DNA of 27,513 bases from Chrysochromulina parva (GCA_002887195.1 PJAB01000409.1:1-27513); one strand, 5' to 3'. Positions 17,401 through 24,768 are shown, numbered from the stretch's first letter. Notes: a model not told the origin generated them from the letters alone. Made by a program: numbers and translations.

Positions 17401-18133
17401 TACCGTGGGCACCATCCTCGATGCATGCGGCCCGGAGCGACTCGGCGCTCTCCTCGCGCCCTCAGCCAGCGTGCCTGAAGACATGCGCCTCTCCCCTCCG
17501 CGGCGCGAGCAGCTCATGCGGGTCGCGTCCGCGCTCCTCTCGTCGCAATGGAAGGCTCTGATGGCAGACGAGGTACGGCTCAGTAGCGTGATGGGGCTGC
17601 TCGCCGCCGGGCTCAGCCAGCCCTCGGACCTGCCCGCCGCACGCCAAGCCCTCCAGGCCATCGTCCAGCTACATGAGCGTTGGGCGAGCGGCGGTGCCGT
17701 CGGCGTCGTCAAGGCGGCGCTCGCCGTGGGCAGCGGCGCCGGCGGCGGGCCGACGGCGGCGCAGCTCGAGCACGCGCTCCAGCTGCGCTGCCTCATCCTG
17801 CAGGCGCGCCTCGAGCCCTCGCTCGAGACTCTCCATGAGGATGCAACCGACGCGCTGCATGCGGCCCTCACAGCCGAGGCCCGCCGCGCCGCACCCGACG
17901 CAACGGACGCGCTCGGCGCACAGGTGAGTGCGAGCTTCTGGCAGCTGACAGCGCGCTGCCTGAGCGCTGAGCGCTGGCTTGCACAGGAGCACGCGCAGCG
18001 GCTCCTCGCCGAGCACGCGCAAGCCGAGGTGGGCGACCGGCCGAGCTTCCAACGCACGCTCACCCGCCTCGCAAGCGCGGTCGCCTTCCTACGCATGGAG
18101 GCAGCTCATGCGGAGCGTGGGTGGGGTCTGTAG
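14450..18133 (+). CDS. Exportin-6-like nuclear transport receptor (importin-beta superfamily)
   Basis: A 1227-residue, almost wholly alpha-helical protein from the ATG at 14450 (MQAPDPIIALV); the frame opens 9 bases earlier with TTG. The N-terminal order fits exportin-6: RRRELQAVLHRERERAA, LLLWFALSCISSSLAD, then KGELLLAQLARVAWPAEEPTL with LHEMLALLRQPGPTRSLGARL and ATRQEALLAFLPDAHAALTEAL. These resemble the HEAT repeats that follow the Ran-binding N-terminus, including the KL..V..DI.R.DWP-like step. Leu/Ala-rich HEAT-like helices continue to the end. A Gly run near residue 940 is a linker. Exportin-6 carries profilin-actin out of the nucleus in animals; whether this protein does so is an inference. 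Another exportin type is the alternative. The length is close to the family's ~1125. Confidence 0.6.
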   Translation: MQAPDPIIALVQQAMHELHAPSTAEPRRRELQAVLHRERERAASTPELRAVWRGVIGGGGSSTQDELLLWFALSCISSSLADAGGPSIAADERLHLKASLQALLLGPAAASVPMSSRSKGELLLAQLARVAWPAEEPTLLHEMLALLRQPGPTRSLGARLLSAVVDEFGARPGERPSVQATRQEALLAFLPDAHAALTEALHSEAASAGTPGATPCLDASRALLSFGRVRDGASTGTRAFTEAEVRSAPLLLRAVAVHLVPRAPARDAQAAIAALGVVSELCELKDPQCAALLAPLVPPLVASVQQLASAPMPPFGLDEDALDDLENALCYACEPLYGWLLGPHLAMPAAVQPLLAALWTHSLRASPTQLRRCVALSEAVLDRALAQEALESAHEGGLHRVPSQLAEALLPCARALVEWLLLSRSAPAANAFAEEALETADAASARAAEEADGGAHALALAALAVRALAGGSSEGDDDADVADGGASAVGGFHRRREGEEAEEGLVGFVSDVRLLLCRMASFHGAAVLTFLSEVLTMLLAQLPGALSTARPKDSRPSMYHVALDVGTLAGLLAAVLPAATAASADPLSSLPIAAVCQMLLQTLEGPAPDTARSPEACHAELSLLYPLSELCAVLGAALGEPVGSAGAARAPSEQEAIEQALARGVTALLGRTTALLSRGAGGGVVCRPAASLLLEIVSRRWPEAVHRAGGLHRLASLGGGNVGAHAVAANIPQSCWPTLFAAVTSALLMPPRGLSASVYLGSFLGAPQQTALREMIESIVAPLRAPPLPPVPVSPPPSAVLMGAVNAMGGVGVVQLPSLPERGGHPALPPAVADAINGQINHALGPPLACVCAIVTSMRDAPREVRDALDGAMAASELHLVLQRLLGTLHGLRPPPLIALAATLWLVHALTAAVSGGWGGADAAHWALQGALQSMGLVLGGGGGGGGGGSSRAAKAQSEAVLEASLELVHAAARLRAAPAASARTVGTILDACGPERLGALLAPSASVPEDMRLSPPRREQLMRVASALLSSQWKALMADEVRLSSVMGLLAAGLSQPSDLPAARQALQAIVQLHERWASGGAVGVVKAALAVGSGAGGGPTAAQLEHALQLRCLILQARLEPSLETLHEDATDALHAALTAEARRAAPDATDALGAQVSASFWQLTARCLSAERWLAQEHAQRLLAEHAQAEVGDRPSFQRTLTRLASAVAFLRMEAAHAERGWGL

Positions 18134-18264
18134 ACATTCGTGATTCGATGGTTGACTTAGTGCTGTGTTCATGTGTTCAGTTCAGTTCAGTTCCTACATG
18201 AACACCTCACGCTTCACGAGTTCACGAGTGTTCGATCAAGTTGGAAAACTTTTTTTTTGCATGC

Positions 18265-18924
18265 ATGCGTTCTCGCATGAGCACAGGGACCAGCCACAAG
18301 AGGCTTCGGATGTCCGCCCTCAGCATCGCGCCGCTCGTCACCCTGCACCACCAGCTGCAGGATGGCTTCCACCAGCAGAGCAGCCGGCTGCAGTCGGTGA
18401 CGCTCCGCGTGCAGGAGGCCGAGCAGCGCGTCGCCGAGCTGCAGGCAGAGCTCCGCAGCGTGTCGCACGACATCGTTTTGTGTGAGAGTGCGCACCAGGA
18501 CGCGGCCGCGGGCGTGGCCGTGCTGCGCGCGCGCGTCGATCACATCAACCGCTCCAACCAACTCATCGCAGACTTGGAGAAGCAGTCCCACACGCGCCAC
18601 GCCGAGAAGCGAAAGGCATTCGAGCGACAGCTGCGCCAGCAGAATGAAGAAGTCTACGAGCAGCGGCGCGAACTCGAGGAGGCCAAGCGCGACGTCTTCC
18701 TCGATGACGTGGCGCAGCTCGTCTTCGCCCAAGAGCAGGCTTTCGTGCGCCTCCACGAGTCACTCACGTGCACCAGCCAGGACGAGGCCGATGCCATCTT
18801 CGACGAGGCTGACGCCGCGATTCGCGCCGACGAGGCCCTGCGCGGTCGCATCGATTCGAGCAAGGACGCCAAGCGCGTCTGTGTGGCACAGTCAGAGACT
18901 GATCGCAGCATGATGACGGTCTGA
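18265..18924 (+). CDS. Coiled-coil protein of unknown function
   Basis: A 219-residue protein from the ATG at 18265 (MRSRMSTGTS); the frame opens at 18241 with TTG, and ATGs at 18277 and 18310 are also possible. From residue ~30 to ~160 it is one long heptad-like helix rich in Gln, Glu, Arg and Leu (QEAEQRVAELQAELRSVSHD, KRKAFERQLRQQNEEVYEQR). Then comes an acidic helical stretch (DEADAIFDEADAAIRADEAL). There is no membrane segment or signal peptide. I do not recognise a family. Coiled coils of this sort occur in basal-body, cytoskeletal and tethering proteins. It follows the exportin-like gene by 131 bases on the same strand; the gap contains tandem GTTCA repeats (18176-18191). Confidence 0.65.
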   Translation: MRSRMSTGTSHKRLRMSALSIAPLVTLHHQLQDGFHQQSSRLQSVTLRVQEAEQRVAELQAELRSVSHDIVLCESAHQDAAAGVAVLRARVDHINRSNQLIADLEKQSHTRHAEKRKAFERQLRQQNEEVYEQRRELEEAKRDVFLDDVAQLVFAQEQAFVRLHESLTCTSQDEADAIFDEADAAIRADEALRGRIDSSKDAKRVCVAQSETDRSMMTV

Positions 18925-19337
18925 TCTACTTCGTCACGCGGCGCCAGTAGCAGGGACTGCACCAGTCTGGGAACCCGTCGGGGGTGCGACTCGGTGCACG
19001 GCACAGACGAGTACAGAATCGGGTACGTGCCAGGTACGTGCCAGGTCGGCGTGTTGCAGTGTCGTCCGCCCCGGGTGCGTCGACCATAAGACCAGTCATT
19101 GACCGGCCCAGTGACTGCGGTCACATACGACATAGGGTCGGGGTACCTAACGCTAATCTTGAGGCGGGTTGAGCTAGGGTTGAGCGTAAAACGCTAGACT
19201 ACTTTTCCTGGTACCAAATATGTTGGTTGTTGGTAACACGTCCACTAAACGTCCACCTCGAGTCTGCCTCTCGTCTGGCAATGCGCCTCTCCTAAGTCGA
19301 AGTAAGTTCGTAAGGAGCCCATGAACGCGAATTAGAT
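18925..19337. other. 413-base convergent intergenic region with no supported gene
   Basis: It separates the 3' ends of the coiled-coil and EF-hand genes. It contains an exact 11-base direct repeat GTACGTGCCAG (19023-19033 and 19034-19044) and a short hairpin AGCGT-AAA-ACGCT (19183-19195). No frame looks like protein. Confidence 0.55.
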
Positions 19338-20180
19338 TTAGCAGGCAATCGCCGCCGAGTTCGTCGGAACCGTAGGCGCGCATCGGCCGCTCGCTAGGGA
19401 CTGCTTCTTGCGATTTCGAACCGCCGATTCTCCTGTGATGGCTGCTGCTGACGCAGATCCCGCCTTGGCCATCGCCCCATGTTGCGGAGAACGCCCACCG
19501 CTGAGCCAGTCGCGTCGCGAGCGCCCTACCAGCCAGCGGCAGGCCAGGTAGCAGAAGATGCCAGCGAGGCAGCCCACAATGGTCACGGGTACGGCGCCAA
19601 TTGCTGCCCCGACGGCGGCGCCGGCCGTCGCTGCTCGGACCTCGGCACGCGTGAGCACGCCGTCACCGTCGCTGTCGATGTGGTTGAGAACCACGTCGAT
19701 GTCAATATCCTGGTGCGCGACGTCCTGATGCGGCACGCGCCGGATCTCATCGACGATTTCACCGACGTGCGGCGCGATCTGCGAGTGCAAGTCGTGCGGC
19801 CCTGCAGGCATGCTGGACCTGAGTGGAACCTCATCATCCAGCTCCTTGAGGGCGCGCTCGTACTGCGCGGTGAGCTCAGCGCGGCGGGCGTTGCGTTCAT
19901 TGGCGAGCATGACATCGATGGTTGCAACCTGCTGGAGCAGCGCTTGGCGTGTGCGCATCAGCTCTGCGGTGCGATTCGCTGCCGGCAGCGCGGCCGCTGC
20001 TGCTGGCATCATGAAGTCCACCGGAGGAGGAGGCGGCGACCATCGGCTGCCTTTTGGAGTGGTGGCGGCTGCCATCGTAATGGGCATGCGTTGCTGCTGT
20101 CGAGGCACCGGCTGCGAGAAGAGGCGGCGGCCATGAGGCGCTGCGAGGGCGACGAGCGCGAGAAAGAGCGCGAAGACCAT
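19338..20180 (-). CDS. Membrane-anchored single EF-hand protein with N-terminal signal
   Basis: A 280-residue protein from the ATG at 20180; the frame is open upstream to 20633, but the signal peptide starts here (MVFALFLALVALAAPHGR). A Pro-rich stretch (about 46-54) is followed by a coiled coil (about 70-118, with AELMRTRQALLQQVATIDVM). Residues 169-180 (DSDGDGVLTRAE) form a textbook 12-residue EF-hand calcium loop, with D169, D171, D173 and E180 at ligand positions. Residues ~186-218 are a transmembrane helix (IGAVPVTIVGCLAGIFCYLA), then an Arg-rich Ser/Ala tail. The order signal, coiled coil, EF-hand, membrane helix puts the calcium site on the lumenal or outer side. A lone EF-hand suggests dimerisation through the coiled coil. 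No named family is recognised. It is divergent from the Erv-type gene, 125 bases apart. Confidence 0.8.
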   Translation of the reverse strand: MVFALFLALVALAAPHGRRLFSQPVPRQQQRMPITMAAATTPKGSRWSPPPPPVDFMMPAAAAALPAANRTAELMRTRQALLQQVATIDVMLANERNARRAELTAQYERALKELDDEVPLRSSMPAGPHDLHSQIAPHVGEIVDEIRRVPHQDVAHQDIDIDVVLNHIDSDGDGVLTRAEVRAATAGAAVGAAIGAVPVTIVGCLAGIFCYLACRWLVGRSRRDWLSGGRSPQHGAMAKAGSASAAAITGESAVRNRKKQSLASGRCAPTVPTNSAAIAC

Positions 20181-20305
20181 GTTTGACAATCGTGGTGTGA
20201 ACTGGACCTCAGAAGATTTTGAGGAGTGTTCCCATCGATGCCGACTGTGTGAATTGTCTACAGAAACTTGAGTTTTCTTGAGTTGCCTTGAACAACTTGA
20301 CTTTG
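20181..20305. promoter_or_regulatory. 125-base divergent intergenic region with CTTGA repeats
   Basis: It must hold the promoters of both the EF-hand gene (minus) and the Erv-type gene (plus). It is clearly more AT-rich than the coding regions and carries spaced CTTGAG/CTTGA copies (about 20266-20300). It has none of the ACCGGTA element found in other divergent gaps. Confidence 0.45.
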
Positions 20306-20806
20306 ATGGCCGCGAAGGCTCCTCCATGCGCCGAGCGCGTGTGCTCGTCAAAGGCAGACGCGATGCGCAAGATGTTTGAGCAAACTGGCAAGCCGGCACC
20401 TGTTGCAACCGTGCTTGCCACCTCCTCGGGAGCCGGGCCGTGCCCACCAGATCGCGACGAACTCGGCCGACACAGCTGGACGCTGCTGCACACGCTCGCT
20501 GCCTACTTTCCTGATCAGCCGACGGCAGACGAGTCCAAAGCGGCCGTAGGCTTTGTCCATGCACTGGGCATACTGTATCCGTGCAGCCACTGCGCCGCCG
20601 ATCTTCGTGAGAGCATGGCGGAGAACCCACCAAAGGCAGGCTCTCGAGCAGAGCTCAGCGTGTGGTTGTGTGAAGCGCACAACCGTGTCAATCGCGCACT
20701 GGGCAAGCCTGTCTTCTCGTGCGCATTGGCCGACCTCGATGAGCGGTGGCGCACCGGCGGCAAGCATTGCGACGAGACCACACTGGCAGCGGAACGTGAG
20801 CCCTGA
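20306..20806 (+). CDS. Erv1/ALR-type FAD-linked sulfhydryl oxidase
   Basis: A 166-residue protein from the ATG at 20306; the frame opens 18 bases earlier with TTG. The Erv/ALR domain covers about 45-150: RHSWTLLHTLAAYFPDQPT, then the redox-active C93-x-x-C96 in YPCSHCAADL, and the structural CX16C pair C122 and C139 in WLCEAHNRVNRALGKP and FSCALADLDERW. The HNxVNxxLGK segment contacts FAD in this family. Erv1/ALR enzymes pass electrons from substrate thiols to FAD and then to cytochrome c or oxygen. In mitochondria they work with Mia40 for intermembrane-space import. An N-terminal C8/C13 pair could be the shuttle disulfide, but its spacing is CX4C rather than the usual CX2C. An ER-type Erv2 role is less likely, as no signal peptide is seen. 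Confidence 0.92.
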   Translation: MAAKAPPCAERVCSSKADAMRKMFEQTGKPAPVATVLATSSGAGPCPPDRDELGRHSWTLLHTLAAYFPDQPTADESKAAVGFVHALGILYPCSHCAADLRESMAENPPKAGSRAELSVWLCEAHNRVNRALGKPVFSCALADLDERWRTGGKHCDETTLAAEREP

Positions 20807-21060
20807 GTATGTGCCCGTGTTGTGCACTTTCCCAGTGCCGCGAACAAGGGGGGGCCCGTTGATAAGGCCGTTTCAGCTAAGCACGTGTGTTTTTTACATG
20901 TGAGTCCTCGTCTGTGTCTCTGCGCACGCACACCGCGCACGACTCGCGCTTGTGGGCTTGAGACATGACTGCGTCACACAGATTATCGACGTCCGAGACG
21001 AAGCTATGGTAAGCGATTTGGCTTTTGGGCGGCGCGTGCCGTGCGAATTCAAGTGTGCCA

Positions 21061-21390
21061 TCACGCCTTGTAGGCGACAATCGACACCACCTTGCCGGCG
21101 CCGTCGAAGGTGAATACATCGCATACGTTGAGGCTCGTATACTCATCCACCACAACTTTGATCTGGGCGACACACGATTGTTCCGCACCGCACTCGAAGA
21201 TGGACACGATATCAATTTGGATCTTCGGCACGGCCGCCCAAATGCCTGCAATGCCAGTGGCGACAATCTCGTTCGTCGGCCCGTGGGATGCGTCCCAGTC
21301 CTTCAGCGTGCTCTCCTCAGCGTGCAATGCCTTGATGGCCTCCTTGTCGTGAGCATTCCACGCCTTGAAGTACTCCTGCGGTGTGCTCAC
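21061..21390 (-). CDS. SnoaL/NTF2-like protein with apparent GTG start
   Basis: A 109-codon frame whose product, STPQEYFKAWNAHDKEAIKA onward, fits the alpha+beta cone of the SnoaL-like/NTF2 superfamily: an N-terminal helix with AWNAHD, then EIVATGIAGIWAAVPKIQID, CVAQIKVVVDEY and a terminal strand FTFDGAGKVVSIVAY. Members act as small isomerases, cyclases or binding proteins; no specific activity can be named. The expected first codon, just before STP, is GTG at 21390-21388. The next in-frame codons upstream reach a TAA at 21402-21400 without any ATG. So it has either a non-AUG start, a missed first exon (CCGCAG|GAG at 21374-21373 could be a splice acceptor), or a base error. It is otherwise full length. 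Confidence 0.75.
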   Translation of the reverse strand: MSTPQEYFKAWNAHDKEAIKALHAEESTLKDWDASHGPTNEIVATGIAGIWAAVPKIQIDIVSIFECGAEQSCVAQIKVVVDEYTSLNVCDVFTFDGAGKVVSIVAYKA

Positions 21391-21392
21391 GA

Positions 21393-21425
21393 CAGGTATT
21401 TAGCGGGCAGGCAGGTATTTAGCGG
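21393..21425. repeat. 14-bp direct repeat upstream of SnoaL-like gene
   Basis: CAGGTATTTAGCGG occurs exactly at 21393-21406 and 21412-21425, a 19-base period. It lies immediately 5' of the SnoaL-like gene, in its promoter or 5' UTR. The rest of the 301-base gap to 21691 shows no gene. Confidence 0.8.
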
Positions 21426-21691
21426 TGTGTGCATGGGCATTAAATGTGCACGCCGGATGATTTGCGGCTGTGCAAAACGCGCGGCACACCGTCACGAGCC
21501 CGACCTTGCTCATGCGGGACGACGGTCACGGACACGGACAGGGAGCGTTCGCGCTTCGGCCTTCGCGGAGGAGGAGGTGTGAACTAATCCGTGAACTCCA
21601 CGAGGTGTGAACCTACTTTTTGAGTTCGAAACGCGTAGGGGTTTCGCCGCGTAAGCCAGCGCGCGACGGCCAGAGCGGGCGGGGGGCTCCT

Positions 21692-23412
21692 TTAGTCAAC
21701 GTCGGCCTGGGGCACGGACGGCGGCGGCGCTGGCGGCGGCGGAGGAGGCGTGCCGCCGCCGGGCTCGTTTGCCGCGTAGGCCACCCCGTCGCGAAAGCCG
21801 GCTATCGGTCGACCTCCCACCATGGTGCTCGCGGCAGCGCCCTCATCGACCTCCCACCAGAGGGGCGGCGACGTGGGGAGCCTCGCCGTTAGGATTTCGA
21901 CGCCGCTCTCGTTGACGAGCAGCGTGTGCTCGAACTGCGCCGAGGGCAAGCCGTCCTTGGTGACCGCCGTCCAGCCGTCGGGCCAGTGCGTGTCCTTCCA
22001 CGAGCCCATATTTATCATCGGCTCGATTGTGAAGCAGTGGCCGGGCTTCATGACAAACTTGGCTTTGTTGCCCGCGTAGTGGGGGATGTTGGGCGCGCAG
22101 TGGAAGAACGCGCCGATGCCGTGCCCGCAGTAAGTCTTGTCCACCTGGAAGCCTTGGGCGTTGACGAACTTGGTGATGATGCCTCCCATGTCGCGATAGA
22201 AGACACCGGGCTTGCACTCCTTGATGCATGCCATGAGAGAGTCGTGCGTCGCCTTGACGAGGGCCTTTTTCGCCGAGGAGACGCTGCCCACCACGAACGT
22301 CTCGTTGAGGTCCGAGTGGTAGCCGTCGAGGATAGCCGACACGTCCACGTTGACGATGTCGCCCTCCTCGAGCTCGCGCATGTCGGGGATCCCGTGGCAC
22401 ACGACCTCGTTCACGGACGTGCACACGCTCTTGGGGAAGTCGAAGTAGTGGAGCGGCGCCGGGTACGCGCCGTGATCGACCGTGTACTCATGCACCACCC
22501 TGTCGATCTCGTCGGTCGTGACGCCTGGCCGAATGATTCGGTGCGCGGCGTCGAGGATCTCCCGCCCGAGCTTGCACGCAGCGCGCATCTTCTGAATGGC
22601 CTTCTCGCTGAGGACGGGGGGCGTCTCGCGTGCGTCGCTCCGCCGCTCCGCTTCCGCCTGCCCCGTCGTGTAGTAGTCGGGCCGCGGGATGTGATCCGGT
22701 AGCGGCCGATCTGGTGACGGCACTCAGGGACACTCAGAGACTATCAGGCGCTATCAGACGCAATCGGGCGCACGCAGAGGGATTGAAGGCGTACCTGCGG
22801 AGATGCTATCAGACGCAATCAGGCGCAATCAGGCGCAATCAGAGAGATTGAAGGCGTACCTGCGGAGACGCGGTGGGGCTTGATCGAGCCGTTATACCCA
22901 AATGAGGGCAGCTCGCCCGTGCGCTTGCGGCCGTGCTCGAGCACGTACTCCCACGGGCCGCGGTCCTCCACCTTAGAGCTGCCCGTGGCGGTGCTGTGCT
23001 GGCACGTCAGCTCGCCCGTCGACAGCTCCACCACTACCACCACCACGAACTGGTTGGCTTCGTTGCACTTGCGCTGCCGCTCTGGAAGCCCCTCGAGACC
23101 CTGCGTGCTCTCGAGCTCGGCTTTGAGCGCGTCCTCCGGAACCCATTTGCTGCGCGCCGCGAGAGGCTTGAAGCGCTCCGCGGTCGTGCTCGCTTTGCTG
23201 TTCTTCGTCACCATCGCCAACACCTGCAGCTGCTTGAGAGGGCCGCGGAGCAGCAACACGCCGCGCGGGCCCTCACCAGTAGGCGGCGGCGGCGCATTGG
23301 TGGCATCTTCCCCCGCGGCCGGCCTGAGCGCCGCCGCGCGCATCGGGTCGATCACCTGGTCTTTGAGCCGCGGGAAGGCATCGAAGAGTTCGCTGCACGT
23401 ACAGGGCGGCAT
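21692..23412 (-). CDS. METAP1: Methionine aminopeptidase 1, two exons
   Basis: Exon 1 is 23412-22860 (ATG MPPCTCSELF) and exon 2 is 22710-21692; joining them gives 523 residues. Exon 1 ends ...NGSIKPHRVSA and exon 2 starts ...DRPLPDHIPRPDY, restoring the family's 'LRP..VSP.RPVP.HI.RPDYA' linker at a phase-1 GT-AG intron. The type I catalytic domain is complete: CHGIPD histidine, aspartates in NVDVSA and HSDLNETF, YCGHGIG histidine, FTIEPM glutamate and SAQFEHTLLV glutamate, i.e. all five metal ligands. It removes initiator Met from new cytosolic proteins. Odd points: exon 1 lacks the usual Cys/His zinc finger of eukaryotic METAP1 and has an unfamiliar ~170-residue region (VLLLRGPLKQLQVLAMVTKN, NQFVVVVVVELSTGELTCQ). 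The C-terminus has a Pro-rich tail. Confidence 0.92.
22711..22859 (-). other. Intron of methionine aminopeptidase gene, made of tandem repeats
   Basis: A 149-base GT-AG intron read on the minus strand: donor CCGCAG|GTACGCC at 22860|22859, acceptor GTCACCAG|ATCGG at 22711|22710. Reading through gives stops, and splicing restores the protein. It is made of ~10-bp CTGATTGCGC-like repeats. A 65-bp unit is duplicated so that TCTCCGCAGGTACGCCTTCA appears both at the exon-intron junction and again in mid-intron (CAG|GTACG at 22795|22794). The mid-intron copy cannot replace the donor without a frameshift and stop. Confidence 0.85.
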
Positions 23413-23742
23413 GGGAATCACACGTGAGCATTACGTCAGCCCATGATGGCAAGTTTGGCGCGCGAGTCGCACGCGAGCTGGATGCGTGGCAGGTGGCGGC
23501 ACGTACAAGAGGGCCGTGCACACGGCGTCGGTGGCGGCAATCTCTTTGTGGTCCGCCATGCGAGAGCTGCGGCGAGAAGGAGTCTGCGACGACGTGCATC
23601 GCCAAACTTTGCGATTACCGGTACAGCGCGCAACACTGAAAAATGGCAGCTCAATCCGGCGTGATTCCTTAACAGTTGAGGCTGTGACGGCCGGAAGAAG
23701 TATTGTTGACGCAGAAGTACATGTATTGCTGGCCAGCGGCAC
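23413..23742. promoter_or_regulatory. 330-base divergent intergenic region with ACCGGTAC site
   Basis: It lies between the methionine aminopeptidase (minus) and surface-protein (plus) genes. A TTACCGGTAC palindrome-like site at 23615-23624 matches the end motif of the shared element seen at 4171, 6841 and 14183, but the CTCCCC/GTGTCTTTTT core is absent. No gene is seen here. Confidence 0.4.
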
Positions 23743-24768
23743 ATGCTCCTCCTCGCGTCGGCACTGCTGACGAGCGGCTTGGTCACCAGGGTCACGCAGC
23801 AGGCATATGACAGGTTCCGTGTGGACTACACTGGCACCGAGATCCCTGTCCTCTGGGATGCCGACGAAGGTACTTGCACAACCAGCACCATTGTGAGCAA
23901 CGGGGTGCGCGACTTCACGTGCACAATCACCCCGACCTACGCCACTCAAATGCAGGCCGACGGGTCGGCCGCTGACTTCCAAATCGATAACACGTGGCCG
24001 GCACTCTATGTAGCGGGGACAGATTGCTGCCGCGAGCCTGTCCACTTGGGCACGGCCGACTTCAACAACTACATCCCGACCGTGACGGTCCAGGGCACCA
24101 CCACGGTGACCGTGACGGCCAACCGTATCGGTTCGGTCCTGACCTACACCAAGGTGGGCGAGCGCATTATCGCCCTCGACCTGCCCAGCAACAGCCCGCT
24201 CGCGACATACACACTTTTCCGGGGCACTCCTCAAGCGCGCAATGTGACCCTTGCGGGCACCCTCGCGCCCAACTCGCCGTACTCGAGGACGGCTGCGCTG
24301 GCCGCATCGTTTGGGCTCGCCCGGGCGACGGAGATCTCCTCCTGCGCCTTTCTGCTGCCCACGGCCGTGGTGCCCAATGGCCTTGAGGCATGCCGCACGT
24401 ACAACCGTGTCGTGGTCGTCAACGCCGCGGGCGTCGTCACAAGCGCCACAACTTGGCCGACCGTAGGCACAACGAGCTCGACATACGGGCCGCCCTCGCC
24501 GCCGCCGAGCCCCCCCAAGCCGCCACCCTCCCCGCCTCGGCCGCCCCTTCCGCCCCTCCAGCCGTACACCGCGCCCTCGGTGCTCTCGCCGCCGACGATC
24601 GCGGCGCTGACCGCTCAAGGGCTCAATGCGGGCTCGGTCGTCGCCATCATCTTCGGCGTCATCCTCGGCGCGATGCTCGTCAGCGGCTACTTCTGTTGCA
24701 AGCGGCCCGCTCCTCCGAAGACGCGTGGTGCCACCCCATTCATGCCGGTCGTCGAGATCAAGCATTGA
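23743..24768 (+). CDS. Type I membrane surface-like protein with Pro-Ser stalk
   Basis: A 341-residue protein from the ATG at 23743. The start MLLLASALLTSGLVTRV is a short signal-peptide-like segment. Residues ~20-245 form a beta-rich, Thr/Val/Ala-rich ectodomain with paired Cys (EGTCTT, DFTCTI, TDCCREP, SSCAF, EACRT). Residues 248-277 are a Pro-rich stalk of the PPSPPPSPPKPPPSPP type, known from hydroxyproline-rich glycoproteins of algae. Residues ~298-320 are a single membrane helix (VVAIIFGVILGAMLVSGYF) followed by CCKR and a ~20-residue cytoplasmic tail. This order suggests a cell-surface or secretory-pathway glycoprotein displayed on a stiff stalk. The ectodomain family is not recognised. 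A role in adhesion, scale or wall attachment is only a guess. Confidence 0.8.
   Translation: MLLLASALLTSGLVTRVTQQAYDRFRVDYTGTEIPVLWDADEGTCTTSTIVSNGVRDFTCTITPTYATQMQADGSAADFQIDNTWPALYVAGTDCCREPVHLGTADFNNYIPTVTVQGTTTVTVTANRIGSVLTYTKVGERIIALDLPSNSPLATYTLFRGTPQARNVTLAGTLAPNSPYSRTAALAASFGLARATEISSCAFLLPTAVVPNGLEACRTYNRVVVVNAAGVVTSATTWPTVGTTSSTYGPPSPPPSPPKPPPSPPRPPLPPLQPYTAPSVLSPPTIAALTAQGLNAGSVVAIIFGVILGAMLVSGYFCCKRPAPPKTRGATPFMPVVEIKH

Noticed and set aside
14795..18096. Long frames on both strands overlapping the exportin-like gene (444, 374 and 355 codons)
   Set aside because: They are Arg/Ala/Pro-rich shadows of a very GC-rich gene; the helical Leu/Ala-rich frame is the coding one.
19150..19190. 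Telomere-like GGGTTGAGCTAGGGTTGAG
   Set aside because: Only two imperfect units; not a telomeric tract.
22819..23421. The 200-codon minus-strand frame as a separate gene
   Set aside because: Its end (NGSIKPHRVSA) joins to the methionine aminopeptidase linker by a phase-1 GT-AG intron; the last ~13 codons before its stop are intron.
23431..24765. A 444-codon minus-strand frame opposite the surface-protein gene
   Set aside because: Its product is Arg/Gly/His-rich without domains, while the plus strand has a signal peptide, stalk and membrane helix in order.
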